DNA from: Muribaculaceae bacterium
Lineage (GTDB): Bacteria > Bacteroidota > Bacteroidia > Bacteroidales > Muribaculaceae
Reading direction: 5' to 3'
NCBI GenBank assembly: GCA_022510405.1
Contig: JAFLTP010000009.1
Coordinates: forward strand, 38,654 to 102,653
DNA: 64,000 nt
Made by a program: the position numbers and the translations under genes. The notes under the pieces were generated by a model that worked only from the letters and a program-made list of their open reading frames with translations, was not told the DNA's origin and searched no databases. Shown piece after piece: positions 27,964 through 36,536 of the stretch (position 1 is its first letter; each line of letters begins with the position of its first letter).

Positions 27964-29496
27964 ATGGCAGATGTGATAGAAGCAAATGTTGGAGGAGAAT
28001 TCCAACAGCCTACAAACGGAAGCGCAGGTTTGCAGACCCAAGTACCAGGTCAACCTACGACCGTAAGCAGTGTATCGGGGGCCACAGGCGGCATAGCGCC
28101 GGGTAACCTTATTGAAAGAGAGATCGACAGAGAGCTTTTTCGTTTCAAGAGCGATGACACTCCGTTGATGCAAGTGATGTTGATGGCCAAGACAGTCAAG
28201 GTGAATTCACCGGAGGTTGACCATTATATGATAGATGAACCCAGAAGTGATGTGAGAGGTTTGACAGCGGTTACAGCCAGTCCCATGCCTCAGTTCACAT
28301 TGCCCTTGGAACCATCTGACGCTTTTGTGTTGCAAGGATTCGGCACATTGTTGGCCCAGGGAATAGACGGATATACCCCGGACGGCCAAAAGCAGACACC
28401 GGGCAAGGATTTGATGTTGTTTGTGGTAGGTATAGACACCGCAACCGGCAATCCTATCTGCAGGGCGTTGAACGGACCGAAAACAAATGCCGACGATGAA
28501 TTCTGCACTACGCCAGAAATACCAGCCGGCACTACCTTCATTATCTTGGGTAACGCCTTGTATGAGACGCAGAAAGAGGTTGCACCCGACTTGATAGTTC
28601 CACAACCTACCACAGTGTTCCTGCAGAAGCGAGGCATGAACCAAATTGTGAGCGACTATTTTGAGAGTCAGAAGAAACGTATACCGTTCAGCAAAGCCAT
28701 GATTGCTGAGCAAGCCTTAACCAATTTCAAGGTAAGAGGCAACAGGACGTTGTGGGCGAGCCGTGCTTCAAAGTTCGCAGTCACCACAGAGAAGGTTGGC
28801 ACACAGTTGGTTTATACCACAGAGGGTGTCCGTTGGCAGGTTAAGAAAGAATTGCAACATATAGGCAAATGGACTTTCGAACAGTTCATAGCTTTGGCGA
28901 AGATGATCTTCACCGGTGAGGATGTTCCAAAGGTGGTGTTAGGCTTGTGTGGCAAGAACTTCCTTGAGAACATACAGTGTATCGATTACAAGAACCATCC
29001 AGAGATTCAGATCTGTCAAAAGACAAATGAAAAGATGGGATGGGTTGTGACAAGCGTGCATACGGTATTCGGAGATTTCGAATTCAAGCATGACCCGACC
29101 TTGGACCGACTACGTTGGAGCAATTCAGCATTGATGCTTGCTACTGACAGAGTGGTTCATTATGTATACAGCGCTGAGCATAAGAGCAAGGACAGAATCG
29201 AGGGCGAAGAAGCTACAAGAGAGAGCTTGCTTGTTTGGGATGCTTTAGCATTGAAAGGAAGCTGCCATATCTGGATAAACGGCGAAAACAATGTTGCGGA
29301 CGGAGGTATGAATTCCGAGGCGACCCATATCCACTATTGGGAAGATGAAACCACACCTGCCAATCCTCAGGAGGGCTGCGTATATTACTTACTCGTGGAT
29401 TGTCCGGGCATAGCCGACAATGCAAAAGCCGGCAGCATGTGGCAATACAAGAACGGCGCGTGGAGCGACTATAACGGAGAACTTGTGTGGGGATAA
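27964..29496 (+). CDS. Major capsid protein
   Basis: A 510-residue shell subunit, expected to adopt the HK97 fold. A flexible Gly/Gln/Ser/Thr-rich N-terminal arm (1-45) is followed by ERELDRELFRF-like and DTPLMQVM segments typical of capsid N-arms. A central domain has FLQKRGMNQIVSDYFESQKKR, and the A-domain-like part ends in acidic loops and aromatic residues. Size, the scaffold directly upstream and the strong terminator downstream all fit an abundant structural protein. No portal- or tail-type motif is present. Confidence 0.85.
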   Translation: MADVIEANVGGEFQQPTNGSAGLQTQVPGQPTTVSSVSGATGGIAPGNLIEREIDRELFRFKSDDTPLMQVMLMAKTVKVNSPEVDHYMIDEPRSDVRGLTAVTASPMPQFTLPLEPSDAFVLQGFGTLLAQGIDGYTPDGQKQTPGKDLMLFVVGIDTATGNPICRALNGPKTNADDEFCTTPEIPAGTTFIILGNALYETQKEVAPDLIVPQPTTVFLQKRGMNQIVSDYFESQKKRIPFSKAMIAEQALTNFKVRGNRTLWASRASKFAVTTEKVGTQLVYTTEGVRWQVKKELQHIGKWTFEQFIALAKMIFTGEDVPKVVLGLCGKNFLENIQCIDYKNHPEIQICQKTNEKMGWVVTSVHTVFGDFEFKHDPTLDRLRWSNSALMLATDRVVHYVYSAEHKSKDRIEGEEATRESLLVWDALALKGSCHIWINGENNVADGGMNSEATHIHYWEDETTPANPQEGCVYYLLVDCPGIADNAKAGSMWQYKNGAWSDYNGELVWG

Positions 29497-29567
29497 GAGG
29501 TGAAGGGTTGCATAAAGTTTAAAGTGAAAAGTTCAAAGTTTAAAGAGTAAAGAGTAAATAAAGAGAC

Positions 29568-29635
29568 GAGCCTTGTTGGAAGATGCCTATCCCCTCCCCT
29601 ACCTCCGGGCATTTGAAAATGAGGCTCTTTTTTTT
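29568..29635 (+). terminator. Terminator after the capsid gene
   Basis: GAGCCT pairs with AGGCTC as an outer stem, ATGCC with GGCAT as an inner stem, and eight T follow. This would separate abundant capsid mRNA from the downstream genes. Confidence 0.75.
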
Positions 29636-29639
29636 AAAG

Positions 29640-29750
29640 TTTAAAGAGGAAAGTTTAAAGAGGAAAGAGGAAAGTTTAAAGTTTTGAGTTGTGAGTTTTG
29701 AGGGATTGAGGACTTAGGGAAAAGTCCTGCCCATTATAATATTAAAGTTT
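29640..29750 (+). repeat. Heptad array with one hairpin repeat
   Basis: AAAGTTT/GAGGAAAGTTT heptads lead to GGACTT-agggaa-AAGTCC with tail TGCCCATT (29710-29735), upstream of the heptahistidine gene. Confidence 0.72.
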
Positions 29751-29763
29751 AGAGATAAAAGCT

Positions 29764-30375
29764 ATGAGAAATAAAAGGATAACCTACGGAGTGCCAGGCA
29801 TGATGACTTATCAGGCCGTGCTGATGGCAGGAAGGACAAAAGTAAAGGTTTTGTTTCAAGACGGATCAATGACAGCTTCGGGCAGACGACCGGCAACTTT
29901 TACTACCGACAATTTCATGTTGCAGCAAATCATTGAGAACAGCAACGAATTCAAGAAAGGGAAGATTTTCCGATACAGGGTTTTGATACTTGACGGCCAC
30001 GTGGAGATAGAGAAAAACAAGCCGTCAGACATTTGCCCTCCCCATCACCACCACCATCATCACTCATCAGATGAAGGGTGTGGCGGCGGCTCTTTTGATG
30101 TGGAGATACCAGAAGAATCTGGCAATGTAGAAAATGTAGCAGAGCCAGCGCCACTGCCGGAAAAGGAAAGCGAGGACGAGAGTGACCCCGCTATAGAACA
30201 GGAAAGCGAAGTGGCTGCCGAGAGTGAGGAGATACCGGGTCTGGAATTTTCGAGCAATGACGATGCGAAAGATTATCTGGCCGAACATTTCGATGTTAGC
30301 GGTATAAAGCTACATACACGCAAGGACATCATAGCCGCAGGAGAAAGTTTCGGAGTTGAGATAAGGTTTAAATGA
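29764..30375 (+). CDS. Virion-associated protein with natural heptahistidine tract
   Basis: A 203-residue protein. An N-terminal domain of about 85 residues (YQAVLMAGRTKVKVLFQDG) is followed by Cys-Pro-Pro, seven consecutive His and a Cys/Gly-rich patch, then a long acidic linker (Glu/Ser/Pro) and a C-terminal helix-extension-helix-like domain of about 45 residues (DDAKDYLAEHFDVSGI...ADIIAAGESFGVEIR pattern). The His/Cys section suggests metal binding. It lies between capsid and connector genes, so a decoration, connector or head-completion role is likely but unproven. Confidence 0.65.
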   Translation: MRNKRITYGVPGMMTYQAVLMAGRTKVKVLFQDGSMTASGRRPATFTTDNFMLQQIIENSNEFKKGKIFRYRVLILDGHVEIEKNKPSDICPPHHHHHHHSSDEGCGGGSFDVEIPEESGNVENVAEPAPLPEKESEDESDPAIEQESEVAAESEEIPGLEFSSNDDAKDYLAEHFDVSGIKLHTRKDIIAAGESFGVEIRFK

Positions 30376-30376
30376 T

Positions 30377-30396
30377 CTATCGGCTTAAGCCAATAG
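30377..30396. other. Interrupted palindrome after the His-rich gene
   Basis: CTAT-c-GGCTTAAGCC-a-ATAG forms a 9-bp stem with two bulged bases and almost no loop. No T run follows, so it is a weak terminator candidate or a protein-binding site. Confidence 0.45.
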
Positions 30397-30462
30397 ACCT
30401 AAGACAAACACCTCATTTTATAAAGAGATATCCTTTTTGAAAAACAGAAAGAAGGCTATGGA

Positions 30463-30488
30463 GGAGGCATTGAAGCTCCTGCCCGTTA
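30463..30488 (+). repeat. Variant hairpin repeat (GGAG/CTCC stem)
   Basis: GGAG-gcattgaag-CTCC with tail TGCCCGTT keeps the family's tail but has a different stem, again paired. Confidence 0.5.
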
Positions 30489-30540
30489 GTGACTGAACCC
30501 GATAAGGGACATTGGGATAGTAAATCAAATGTAACAAAGG

Positions 30541-31173
30541 ATGCGGTTATCTTATAAGATAGAAACATTGATAGAGGATGTAAGGATATGTCTCGACATG
30601 AACCGGAGGGACGATTCCTTGCTGGAGGATGAGGATATCGACACTTTGGAGCTTGACGAGTTGATAGAGAGCAAGCTATGTGAAGCTGCAGACATCGTGA
30701 GGCTAACCGCCCCGTTGGACCGGGTTGAGCCGAATTCCTTCCGATTTTTAGGAAGAGAATTGGGGGAAGAAGAAATTGACGAAGCAGGGAGAGGGATTCT
30801 TGAGCTTCCGGATGATTTTCTTCGGTTGATAGTTTTTCAGTTGGATTCATGGAGACGTCCAGTGTATGAGTTTGTAGGGGTTGAGGATCCACGCTATCAA
30901 TTACAATGGAGCAGATGGAGCGGAGTGAGGGGAACGAATGAAAAGCCTGTAGTTGCAGTGACATCAGGGAGCCATGGGGGGACACAGCTTTCAGTGGAAT
31001 TTTTTTGCGGAAAGGCGGGAGACAAGGTTATCCGGGGTAGCTATCTGAAAAGGGCAGCAATTACAGAAGACAGCCTGGGTAGATATCTTAGCCTTGATGA
31101 GCGGTGTTACAAGGACGTGGTTAACAAGGCTGCAGAATTAGTGACGATGAGTTTAGGATTGAAGCATATATGA
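30541..31173 (+). CDS. Head-tail adaptor-like protein
   Basis: A 210-residue protein with an N-terminal helical part (IETLIEDVRICLD, DELIESKLCEAADIVR), as in phage head-completion adaptors that bind the portal, then a beta-rich second half with ELPDDFLRLIVFQLDSW. Position after capsid genes supports a connector role. The stop overlaps the next start by four bases (ATGA), implying coupled translation. Family assignment is by pattern, not search. Confidence 0.6.
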   Translation: MRLSYKIETLIEDVRICLDMNRRDDSLLEDEDIDTLELDELIESKLCEAADIVRLTAPLDRVEPNSFRFLGRELGEEEIDEAGRGILELPDDFLRLIVFQLDSWRRPVYEFVGVEDPRYQLQWSRWSGVRGTNEKPVVAVTSGSHGGTQLSVEFFCGKAGDKVIRGSYLKRAAITEDSLGRYLSLDERCYKDVVNKAAELVTMSLGLKHI

Positions 31174-31736
31174 ACGATTTGAGCCAGATATTATTGACAA
31201 TCATACTGAATACGGGTTTGATGTCGATAATCACCTTTATCAGTTACCGGAAACAGAACCGGAAACTGAAAGACAAGGAGGTAGAGCTTGAGAGCGAGAA
31301 AGTAGAGAAAGCCCGCATAGAGAGCAAAAGCGATGAATGGCACCTTTATAAGGAACAATTGGAGCTTGCCAACAACCGGATAAAGGAACTATTGGAGGTG
31401 AACCGGGAGAAAGAGAGCAGGCTTACGGAGAAAGAACGTTTGCACTCAGAGCGGATAAGCGAGATTGAAGAGCGATTTACTAAGCAGACAAATTTTCTGC
31501 GAGGAGTTCAAAGGAACCTGAATGAATCTTTGGAGAGGGAGAATGCCTTGATATGCAAGATAGGGAAACTGACAAGACTTATAGACTATCTGAAACAATG
31601 GTTGTGTAAGAAACCATGGAGCGAATGTAAGGTGAGGGAGCCGGAACAAGTGGTGAAACCTCTTAAATATATTCCTTTCGATGAGATAACAGAGGGTTCG
31701 GAGAAATTAATAACAGAATTAGGGGGAGATAATTGA
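31170..31736 (+). CDS. Membrane-anchored coiled-coil protein (holin/lysis-associated candidate)
   Basis: 188 residues: one N-terminal transmembrane helix (about 7-25), then a long Lys/Glu/Arg coiled coil (26-130), and a C-terminal tail. The gene precedes the amidase by 21 bases. Proteins with this build next to endolysins in Bacteroidales phages may act in lysis (holin or spanin partner). A single N-terminal anchor and long coiled coil also suit a periplasm-spanning component. Confidence 0.6.
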   Translation: MNDLSQILLTIILNTGLMSIITFISYRKQNRKLKDKEVELESEKVEKARIESKSDEWHLYKEQLELANNRIKELLEVNREKESRLTEKERLHSERISEIEERFTKQTNFLRGVQRNLNESLERENALICKIGKLTRLIDYLKQWLCKKPWSECKVREPEQVVKPLKYIPFDEITEGSEKLITELGGDN

Positions 31737-31757
31737 GAGAATAAAAAAAGCTAAGAG

Positions 31758-32360
31758 ATGAAGATATTGTTAGACAACGGCCACGGGGTTGACACAAAGG
31801 GCAAGAGGAGTCCAGACGGACGTCTTCTTGAATGGGAATACACACGGAGGGTTGCAAAAGAGGTGGCGCGAAGACTGAAAGCCGACGGCTATGATGCGGA
31901 ATTGGTGGTGACTGAGGATTTCGACATACCCCTTACCACGAGAGCCAACAGAGTGAACAGATGGTGTGATATACTTGGAAGCAAGAATGTGTGTTTGGTT
32001 TCCATCCATTGCAATGCAGCTGGAAGCGGTAGCACCTGGATGAATGCTCAAGGTTGGGAAGCGTGGACTTCTATAGGCCAGACCCAGGGGGACAAACTTG
32101 CGGACTGCCTGTATGATTCTGCCGAGAAGGTTTTGAAGCCTCTGATTCCGGATGTGAAGATTCGCACAGACCACACAGATGGAGACAGGGACAAAGAGAG
32201 CAACTTCACTGTGTTGCAGAAAACAAAATGTGCGGCAGTGTTGACAGAGAACATGTTCCAGGACAACAGAGAAGATGTGGAATGGCTGTTGTCGAATTAC
32301 GGTTTCGATGCTATCGTGAGGCTTCATGTGGAGGGGATAAGGGAGTTTGTTAAAGTTTAA
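31758..32360 (+). CDS. N-acetylmuramoyl-L-alanine amidase endolysin
   Basis: Cleaves the amide bond between MurNAc and the stem peptide to lyse the host. The 200-residue protein is a single Amidase_3-type domain: DNGHG (zinc His near 9), Glu in LLEWEY (near 29), SIHCNA (His near 82) and the catalytic Glu in LTENMFQDN (near 170). It has no signal peptide, so release through a holin or by the upstream membrane protein is expected. Confidence 0.9.
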   Translation: MKILLDNGHGVDTKGKRSPDGRLLEWEYTRRVAKEVARRLKADGYDAELVVTEDFDIPLTTRANRVNRWCDILGSKNVCLVSIHCNAAGSGSTWMNAQGWEAWTSIGQTQGDKLADCLYDSAEKVLKPLIPDVKIRTDHTDGDRDKESNFTVLQKTKCAAVLTENMFQDNREDVEWLLSNYGFDAIVRLHVEGIREFVKV

Positions 32361-32530
32361 AGTGTAAAGTGTAAAGATTAAAGTTGTGAGTTGTGAGTTG
32401 TGAGTTGTGGGTTGTGAGGGGTTTAAAGGGGAAAGTTTAAAGTGTAAAGTTTAAAGTTTAAAGGGATTTAGAACTTATGAAAAAGTTCTTCCCGGTTGAG
32501 GATTTTGAAAAGATCCTGCCCGTTTGAAGG
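32361..32530 (+). repeat. Heptads and two hairpin repeats
   Basis: AAAGTGT/AAAGTTT/GAGTTGT heptads precede GAACTT...AAGTTC with tail TTCCCGGTT and GGATTTT...GATCC with tail TGCCCGTT. Confidence 0.75.
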
Positions 32531-32595
32531 GACAAAAGATAAAGGAGGGAGGCATAAGAGAAATTATAAATTTGAGAGTTGAAAGATTAAAGGAG

Positions 32596-34026
32596 ATGAA
32601 AAGGCCGATAATAGAAATAAACTTCAGGAATGACTTTGATTTCATATTGACCCTGAAGAGCAAGGACGGAAAAGTGATCGGATTCCCGGAATATGATTTC
32701 GAGGGAAGAATCACCAGTGTTAGAGGTCATCATGGGCCACGTTGCGAGGAGATCTTCGGATATGAGGGGAAAGGATATGATTTTTCGAAGCGAGGGAGCG
32801 TGATAAAGAATTGCTTCAATGACAACGGGAAGCTCCATATCGTGATGAACCATCACCGGTTGCCACCCGGAAGGCTGATGCTTGATTTTGTAAGTTTTCT
32901 TCCAAACCCTATGTATGCGGACGGAAGCCGAAGGGTTGAGCACAAGGAGCCTTTGATGATAGAACTTGTGGAGCATTGCGGAGACAGCAATCTCTTTGTG
33001 CAAGATGAGGAAGTTATCATGCCTTATGTGTACAAGACAGCGTATGAACTTGCGGTAGACGGAGGTTATGACGGAACGCAGGAAGAATTCCAGGAGAGTC
33101 TCAGTAAGGTAGGGGGTCTCTACAAAATGGCCCAAGAGGCTGGTGAAGAATTAAAGAAACTTCAAGACAAGGCCAGGGAATTAGGCTATGGCGTGCATCA
33201 TCTTGACAAGAAACTATCCAAGCTAAGGGAGGAAACATCCGAAGGGCTGAGACTTCAGGAAGAAAGGATATCTCTGTTGGGGGAATCAGTGAGGCAAGGA
33301 GAGAAAAAGACCGAAGAGAGATTATCGGGACTCGAAGACAGTTTTCTTGAAAATAGCCAGGGCCTTGAGAAAGGGCTCGAGGAAGCTCAAGAAGCCATAG
33401 AAGGGTTGAAGCAAGAACTGGATCAAAAGATAGAAGACGGGTACCAAAGTTTAGGCCAAGCTATAACTTCCCTAAAGGAAGAGTGCGACAGAATCCATAC
33501 GGAGCAGGGCAATAGAATTAAGGAAGCGGAATCGAAAGTGTCGGCACTTGACTCCTATGTGAAGGAATGGTTCAAAGTTGCGGCGCAAGATGTTCACAGG
33601 GAAACACAACGGGCCCAAGCTGCAGAGTCGCAGCTGAAAGTTGAGAGTGGAAAGTTGAAAGATGACATAGCCGAGCTTCTAAAGATGCTTTCCATGGAGG
33701 CCGGGACCAGGGAAAATGAGGATGAACGCATCGAGTCCCGGATAGAGAATCTCAAGAGCTTGGTTAAAGGTAACACCTCTTCGATAGAATCTGAGACCAA
33801 CCGTGCTAAGCTTGTGGAGAAGGACCTTGCCGACAGTCTGCAGAAGATCAAGCAGGGATATGTGAACTCCGATACCTTCGAGAAAAAGACCAAGGAAATG
33901 GAGGAAGACTTTGAACATGAGATTGAGGATTTGAAGCATTATGCAGACGATGCGGTGCATGCGCTTGACGACAGCATAGAGCCGGTGAGCCTTCCTACCA
34001 TCCAGGGATGGTTTAGGAAAGGGTAA
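32596..34026 (+). CDS. Tail appendage (fibre/baseplate-like) protein with long coiled coil
   Basis: A 476-residue protein. The N-terminal beta domain (MKRPIIEINFRNDFDFIL to about 150) contains FNDNGKLHIVMNHHRLPPG, an arrangement I associate with Bacteroidales phage fibre-base proteins. A coiled coil of about 280 residues follows, and the C-terminus reads LPTIQGWFRKG. I start at 32596, the conserved-looking MKRPI, rather than the upstream ATG at 32524. The terminal PTIQGWF motif recurs at the end of the next protein. Probably trimeric, carrying the receptor-binding modules encoded downstream. Confidence 0.68.
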   Translation: MKRPIIEINFRNDFDFILTLKSKDGKVIGFPEYDFEGRITSVRGHHGPRCEEIFGYEGKGYDFSKRGSVIKNCFNDNGKLHIVMNHHRLPPGRLMLDFVSFLPNPMYADGSRRVEHKEPLMIELVEHCGDSNLFVQDEEVIMPYVYKTAYELAVDGGYDGTQEEFQESLSKVGGLYKMAQEAGEELKKLQDKARELGYGVHHLDKKLSKLREETSEGLRLQEERISLLGESVRQGEKKTEERLSGLEDSFLENSQGLEKGLEEAQEAIEGLKQELDQKIEDGYQSLGQAITSLKEECDRIHTEQGNRIKEAESKVSALDSYVKEWFKVAAQDVHRETQRAQAAESQLKVESGKLKDDIAELLKMLSMEAGTRENEDERIESRIENLKSLVKGNTSSIESETNRAKLVEKDLADSLQKIKQGYVNSDTFEKKTKEMEEDFEHEIEDLKHYADDAVHALDDSIEPVSLPTIQGWFRKG

Positions 34027-34170
34027 AGTGGAAAGTTTAAAGTTTAAAGTTTAAAGTTTAAAGTTGAAAGGGATTTAGAACTTTGAAAAAGTTCTTCCCG
34101 TTAATAAGAACTTAGAAAAAAGTTCTTCCCGTTTGTGGATTTAGAAAAAAATCCTGCCCGTTTGAGTAAA
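34027..34170 (+). repeat. Heptads and three hairpin repeats
   Basis: Five heptads, then hairpins with stems GAACTT/AAGTTC (twice) and GGATTT/AAATCC, each followed by TTCCCGTT or TGCCCGTT. The third stem changes both strands together. Confidence 0.8.
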
Positions 34171-34223
34171 GTTTAGAGTTTAAGAACAATAATTTATTAA
34201 CCAATTTTTAAAAACTGACAGCA

Positions 34224-34766
34224 ATGGCAGATGTAAAGAAAAAATTTATCAGTGAAGAAGGCGGTAAGGAAATCGTAGACCAGATTCTCGCCATCATCGA
34301 AGAGTTGGCAACCAATGAGGCGCTTCAAGCAGCACTCGCCAACTACACCAACACCACCGACATGAATGCGGCCATCAAGGCGGCAGTGGACGCTTCCGAG
34401 AAGAAGATCTTCGGCGAAGGTGAGTTGGCTACAGCCTTCGACACCATCAAGGAGATCGGTGACTATCTCAAGGACCATGACGAGGTGGCCGAAGCCATCA
34501 ATCAGGCAATCGCCCTGAAACTTGGCAAAGAAGAGGCCGAAGGAATCTATCAGAAGATTTCCGACATGGCCAAATATGTGCAGAACTCAGCGCTCACAGA
34601 AGCATTGACACCTTATGCCAAGACTGCTGACGTAGTGGCTAAATCCACTTACGAAAGCGACAAGGCCAACTTCGCTACCAAGACAGACCTCGAGGAGGCT
34701 ATCGAGGATGCAGAGCCGGAGGAAGTGCCGGTGGCTACTATCCAGGGATGGTTCAGCAAGGACTAA
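34224..34766 (+). CDS. Small helical tail-fibre segment protein
   Basis: A 180-residue, Ala/Glu/Lys-rich helical protein. The N-terminus (KKFISEEGGKEIVDQIL) is nearly repeated in the next protein (KKQFISEAGGKALLAGIL). The C-terminus VATIQGWFSKD repeats the end of the preceding fibre protein. A middle IFGEGELATAFDTIKEIGDYL matches a helical stalk motif seen in phage fibres. It is likely a stalk segment or adaptor joining fibre parts through shared end modules. Confidence 0.65.
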   Translation: MADVKKKFISEEGGKEIVDQILAIIEELATNEALQAALANYTNTTDMNAAIKAAVDASEKKIFGEGELATAFDTIKEIGDYLKDHDEVAEAINQAIALKLGKEEAEGIYQKISDMAKYVQNSALTEALTPYAKTADVVAKSTYESDKANFATKTDLEEAIEDAEPEEVPVATIQGWFSKD

Positions 34767-34803
34767 GGTCAAAGTGTAAAGTTTAAAGTTTAAAGTTTAA
34801 ATC
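34767..34803 (+). repeat. AAAGTTT heptad array
   Basis: Four to five AAAGTTT-type heptads without a following hairpin. Confidence 0.6.
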
Positions 34804-34863
34804 TTATGGGAAAGGGAGAGTGATACTTCCTTTCCTTCCCAATAAACAAAAACCATTAGTAAT

Positions 34864-35409
34864 ATGGCAGAAAAAGAAAAAAAGCAGTTTATCAGCGAGG
34901 CCGGAGGGAAGGCTCTTCTTGCCGGTATCCTGGATATAATTGAGCCAATGGCCAAGGTTTTGGACGATCTGAAGAAATGGTACGAATCCTTTCCGGCAAC
35001 CGGCGATGAAGTGGTGGCAGTTGTGAACCGCAAGGTAGAACCAATCGCACCGTCTGGAAAATACGTTCTCTATCAAGACCCGGTGAATGCCGCAACTCTC
35101 CAGGCTCTTGAAACTGGCGTGATTCCCGCGGGACTCACCGACCAACAGCTTGAAGAAGTCAAGGCAAAGATAAATGACGAGTCCATATGGAGTCAGCTTT
35201 CCCTTCCGTCTGCCGGGGAGCTTAACAAGACCGGTCAGAGCGTGGAAATGCAGATAGAGCAGGCAAAGGCGGCTTTCATTGGGAGAAAGGCCATGGAAGC
35301 TGAGATGCAAAGGCAGATTGAGAGCGCGGAGGCCGAGGAAATCGGGTCTTCCGACATTGTGAAACCGGGCAAAGGCTCGATGGACGTTGAATCTTCTAAA
35401 TCGGAATAG
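34864..35409 (+). CDS. Fibre adaptor-like protein
   Basis: 181 residues. The N-terminal module is shared with the preceding gene. The C-terminal portion (EQAKAAFIGRKAMEAEMQRQ...DVESSKSE) is shared with the next gene's C-terminus (AQAKEDFYLRKVNEARMAEE...DVESDKTE). It thus links two neighbouring proteins by their end modules. It lies 3 bases before the lectin-like gene, so the two are co-translated. Function is inferred only. Confidence 0.6.
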   Translation: MAEKEKKQFISEAGGKALLAGILDIIEPMAKVLDDLKKWYESFPATGDEVVAVVNRKVEPIAPSGKYVLYQDPVNAATLQALETGVIPAGLTDQQLEEVKAKINDESIWSQLSLPSAGELNKTGQSVEMQIEQAKAAFIGRKAMEAEMQRQIESAEAEEIGSSDIVKPGKGSMDVESSKSE

Positions 35410-35412
35410 GAT

Positions 35413-36534
35413 ATGAGAGGAATAGATATAAATTCGGTGATAGCACCGGATGTTGTTAAAGCGGCTACGGACGGTTGTTTGATAGCGTATCATCGCAAGA
35501 GTGACGGTTTTCAAATGGCAGTTCCGTATTCGTCATGGCCCGCTCTTGAAAAACAAGGCGAAGTAGCTGACGGTGTACTTGTTCTTATTGATGGTCAGGC
35601 ACCAATCATCGTTTCACCTACTGGCACTCAACTTTACTGGTCAAAGAATGCAGTTGCAATAGACGCAAGTGTTGGCATTGATTACGCAAAAGCATATGTA
35701 GATTTCACGGGCAAGACTCGCACAGCTACTATCCTCAATAAAAGTATTGAGTTATTTGGAAGTGTCGAAGATGCTAAAAATTATGCCCCTGGATGGTGTC
35801 GCGATTACTCTCATGGAGGTCTTGGTGCCGGCAAATGGTGGCTTCCTTCAATCGCTGAGATGATTGAAATCTGGAAGCACAAGTATGCTATCAATGTATG
35901 TCTCTCAGTCATTTCTGGCGCAAGCCAGCTCGTTGAGTCATGGCATTGGTCTTCAACTGATGGCGCGGCGGCATACGCTTGGCTCTTGGGCCTGAGCAAT
36001 GGCTACCTTACCTGGGCCAATAAGGTGTCGGACAGCCTCTATGTGCGTGCTGTTTCGGCATTCCATGGTGGAACTACTGAATCTATGCTTTATTTCCCCC
36101 AAGACAACAATACTTACGGTCTCAGAAATGGCATACCAGAAATTATAGCTGGAGATGGCGAGGAGGTTCTTGTTACAGATGCGGCCACCGCACAGAGTCT
36201 GGCATTGCAATCGCTTGAACAGGGCGTGCTTGTGCTTGACGGCGCAGACGATAAGATGACTCTTGAAATCCGTGAGATTCTTGGCGAGGAACTGTTCAAC
36301 GAGTTGGCGGCCAAGAGCGTGAAGACTATGGAGCTTCAGCCGGAACCGAGTTTCGAGGAGAGGCTCGCACAGGCCAAGGAAGACTTCTATCTTCGCAAGG
36401 TGAACGAGGCGAGGATGGCCGAGGAAGTGATGAGGCAGATGAGTGAGGCGGAGGAAGTGGAAGCAACAGACGTTGATGCTTCGGAACTGCCGAAGATCGG
36501 GAAAAAGGATGTTGAATCTGATAAAACTGAATGA
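35413..36534 (+). CDS. C-type-lectin-like (Lcl/DUF1566-type) tail protein, candidate DGR target
   Basis: A 373-residue receptor-binding candidate. The middle holds the lectin-like fold signature: GKWWLPSIAEMIEIW, a WHWSSTDG block, AWLLGLSNGYLTW and YVRAVSAF (about residues 155-220). In related phage proteins such a block is the variable region of diversity-generating retroelements, with variable residues between conserved WSST, AW, LSNG and VRAV. The expected hypervariable positions here are GAAAY, LLG and YLTWANKVSDSL, several encoded by NNC codons as AAC mutagenesis would give. No reverse transcriptase or template repeat is present in the window. The C-terminus is the module shared with the previous gene. 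Confidence 0.72.
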   Translation: MRGIDINSVIAPDVVKAATDGCLIAYHRKSDGFQMAVPYSSWPALEKQGEVADGVLVLIDGQAPIIVSPTGTQLYWSKNAVAIDASVGIDYAKAYVDFTGKTRTATILNKSIELFGSVEDAKNYAPGWCRDYSHGGLGAGKWWLPSIAEMIEIWKHKYAINVCLSVISGASQLVESWHWSSTDGAAAYAWLLGLSNGYLTWANKVSDSLYVRAVSAFHGGTTESMLYFPQDNNTYGLRNGIPEIIAGDGEEVLVTDAATAQSLALQSLEQGVLVLDGADDKMTLEIREILGEELFNELAAKSVKTMELQPEPSFEERLAQAKEDFYLRKVNEARMAEEVMRQMSEAEEVEATDVDASELPKIGKKDVESDKTE

Positions 36535-36536
36535 TT

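Noticed and set aside
35413..36534. A complete diversity-generating retroelement
   Set aside because: No reverse transcriptase ORF and no second copy of the variable block are present in the window; only the target-like protein can be supported.
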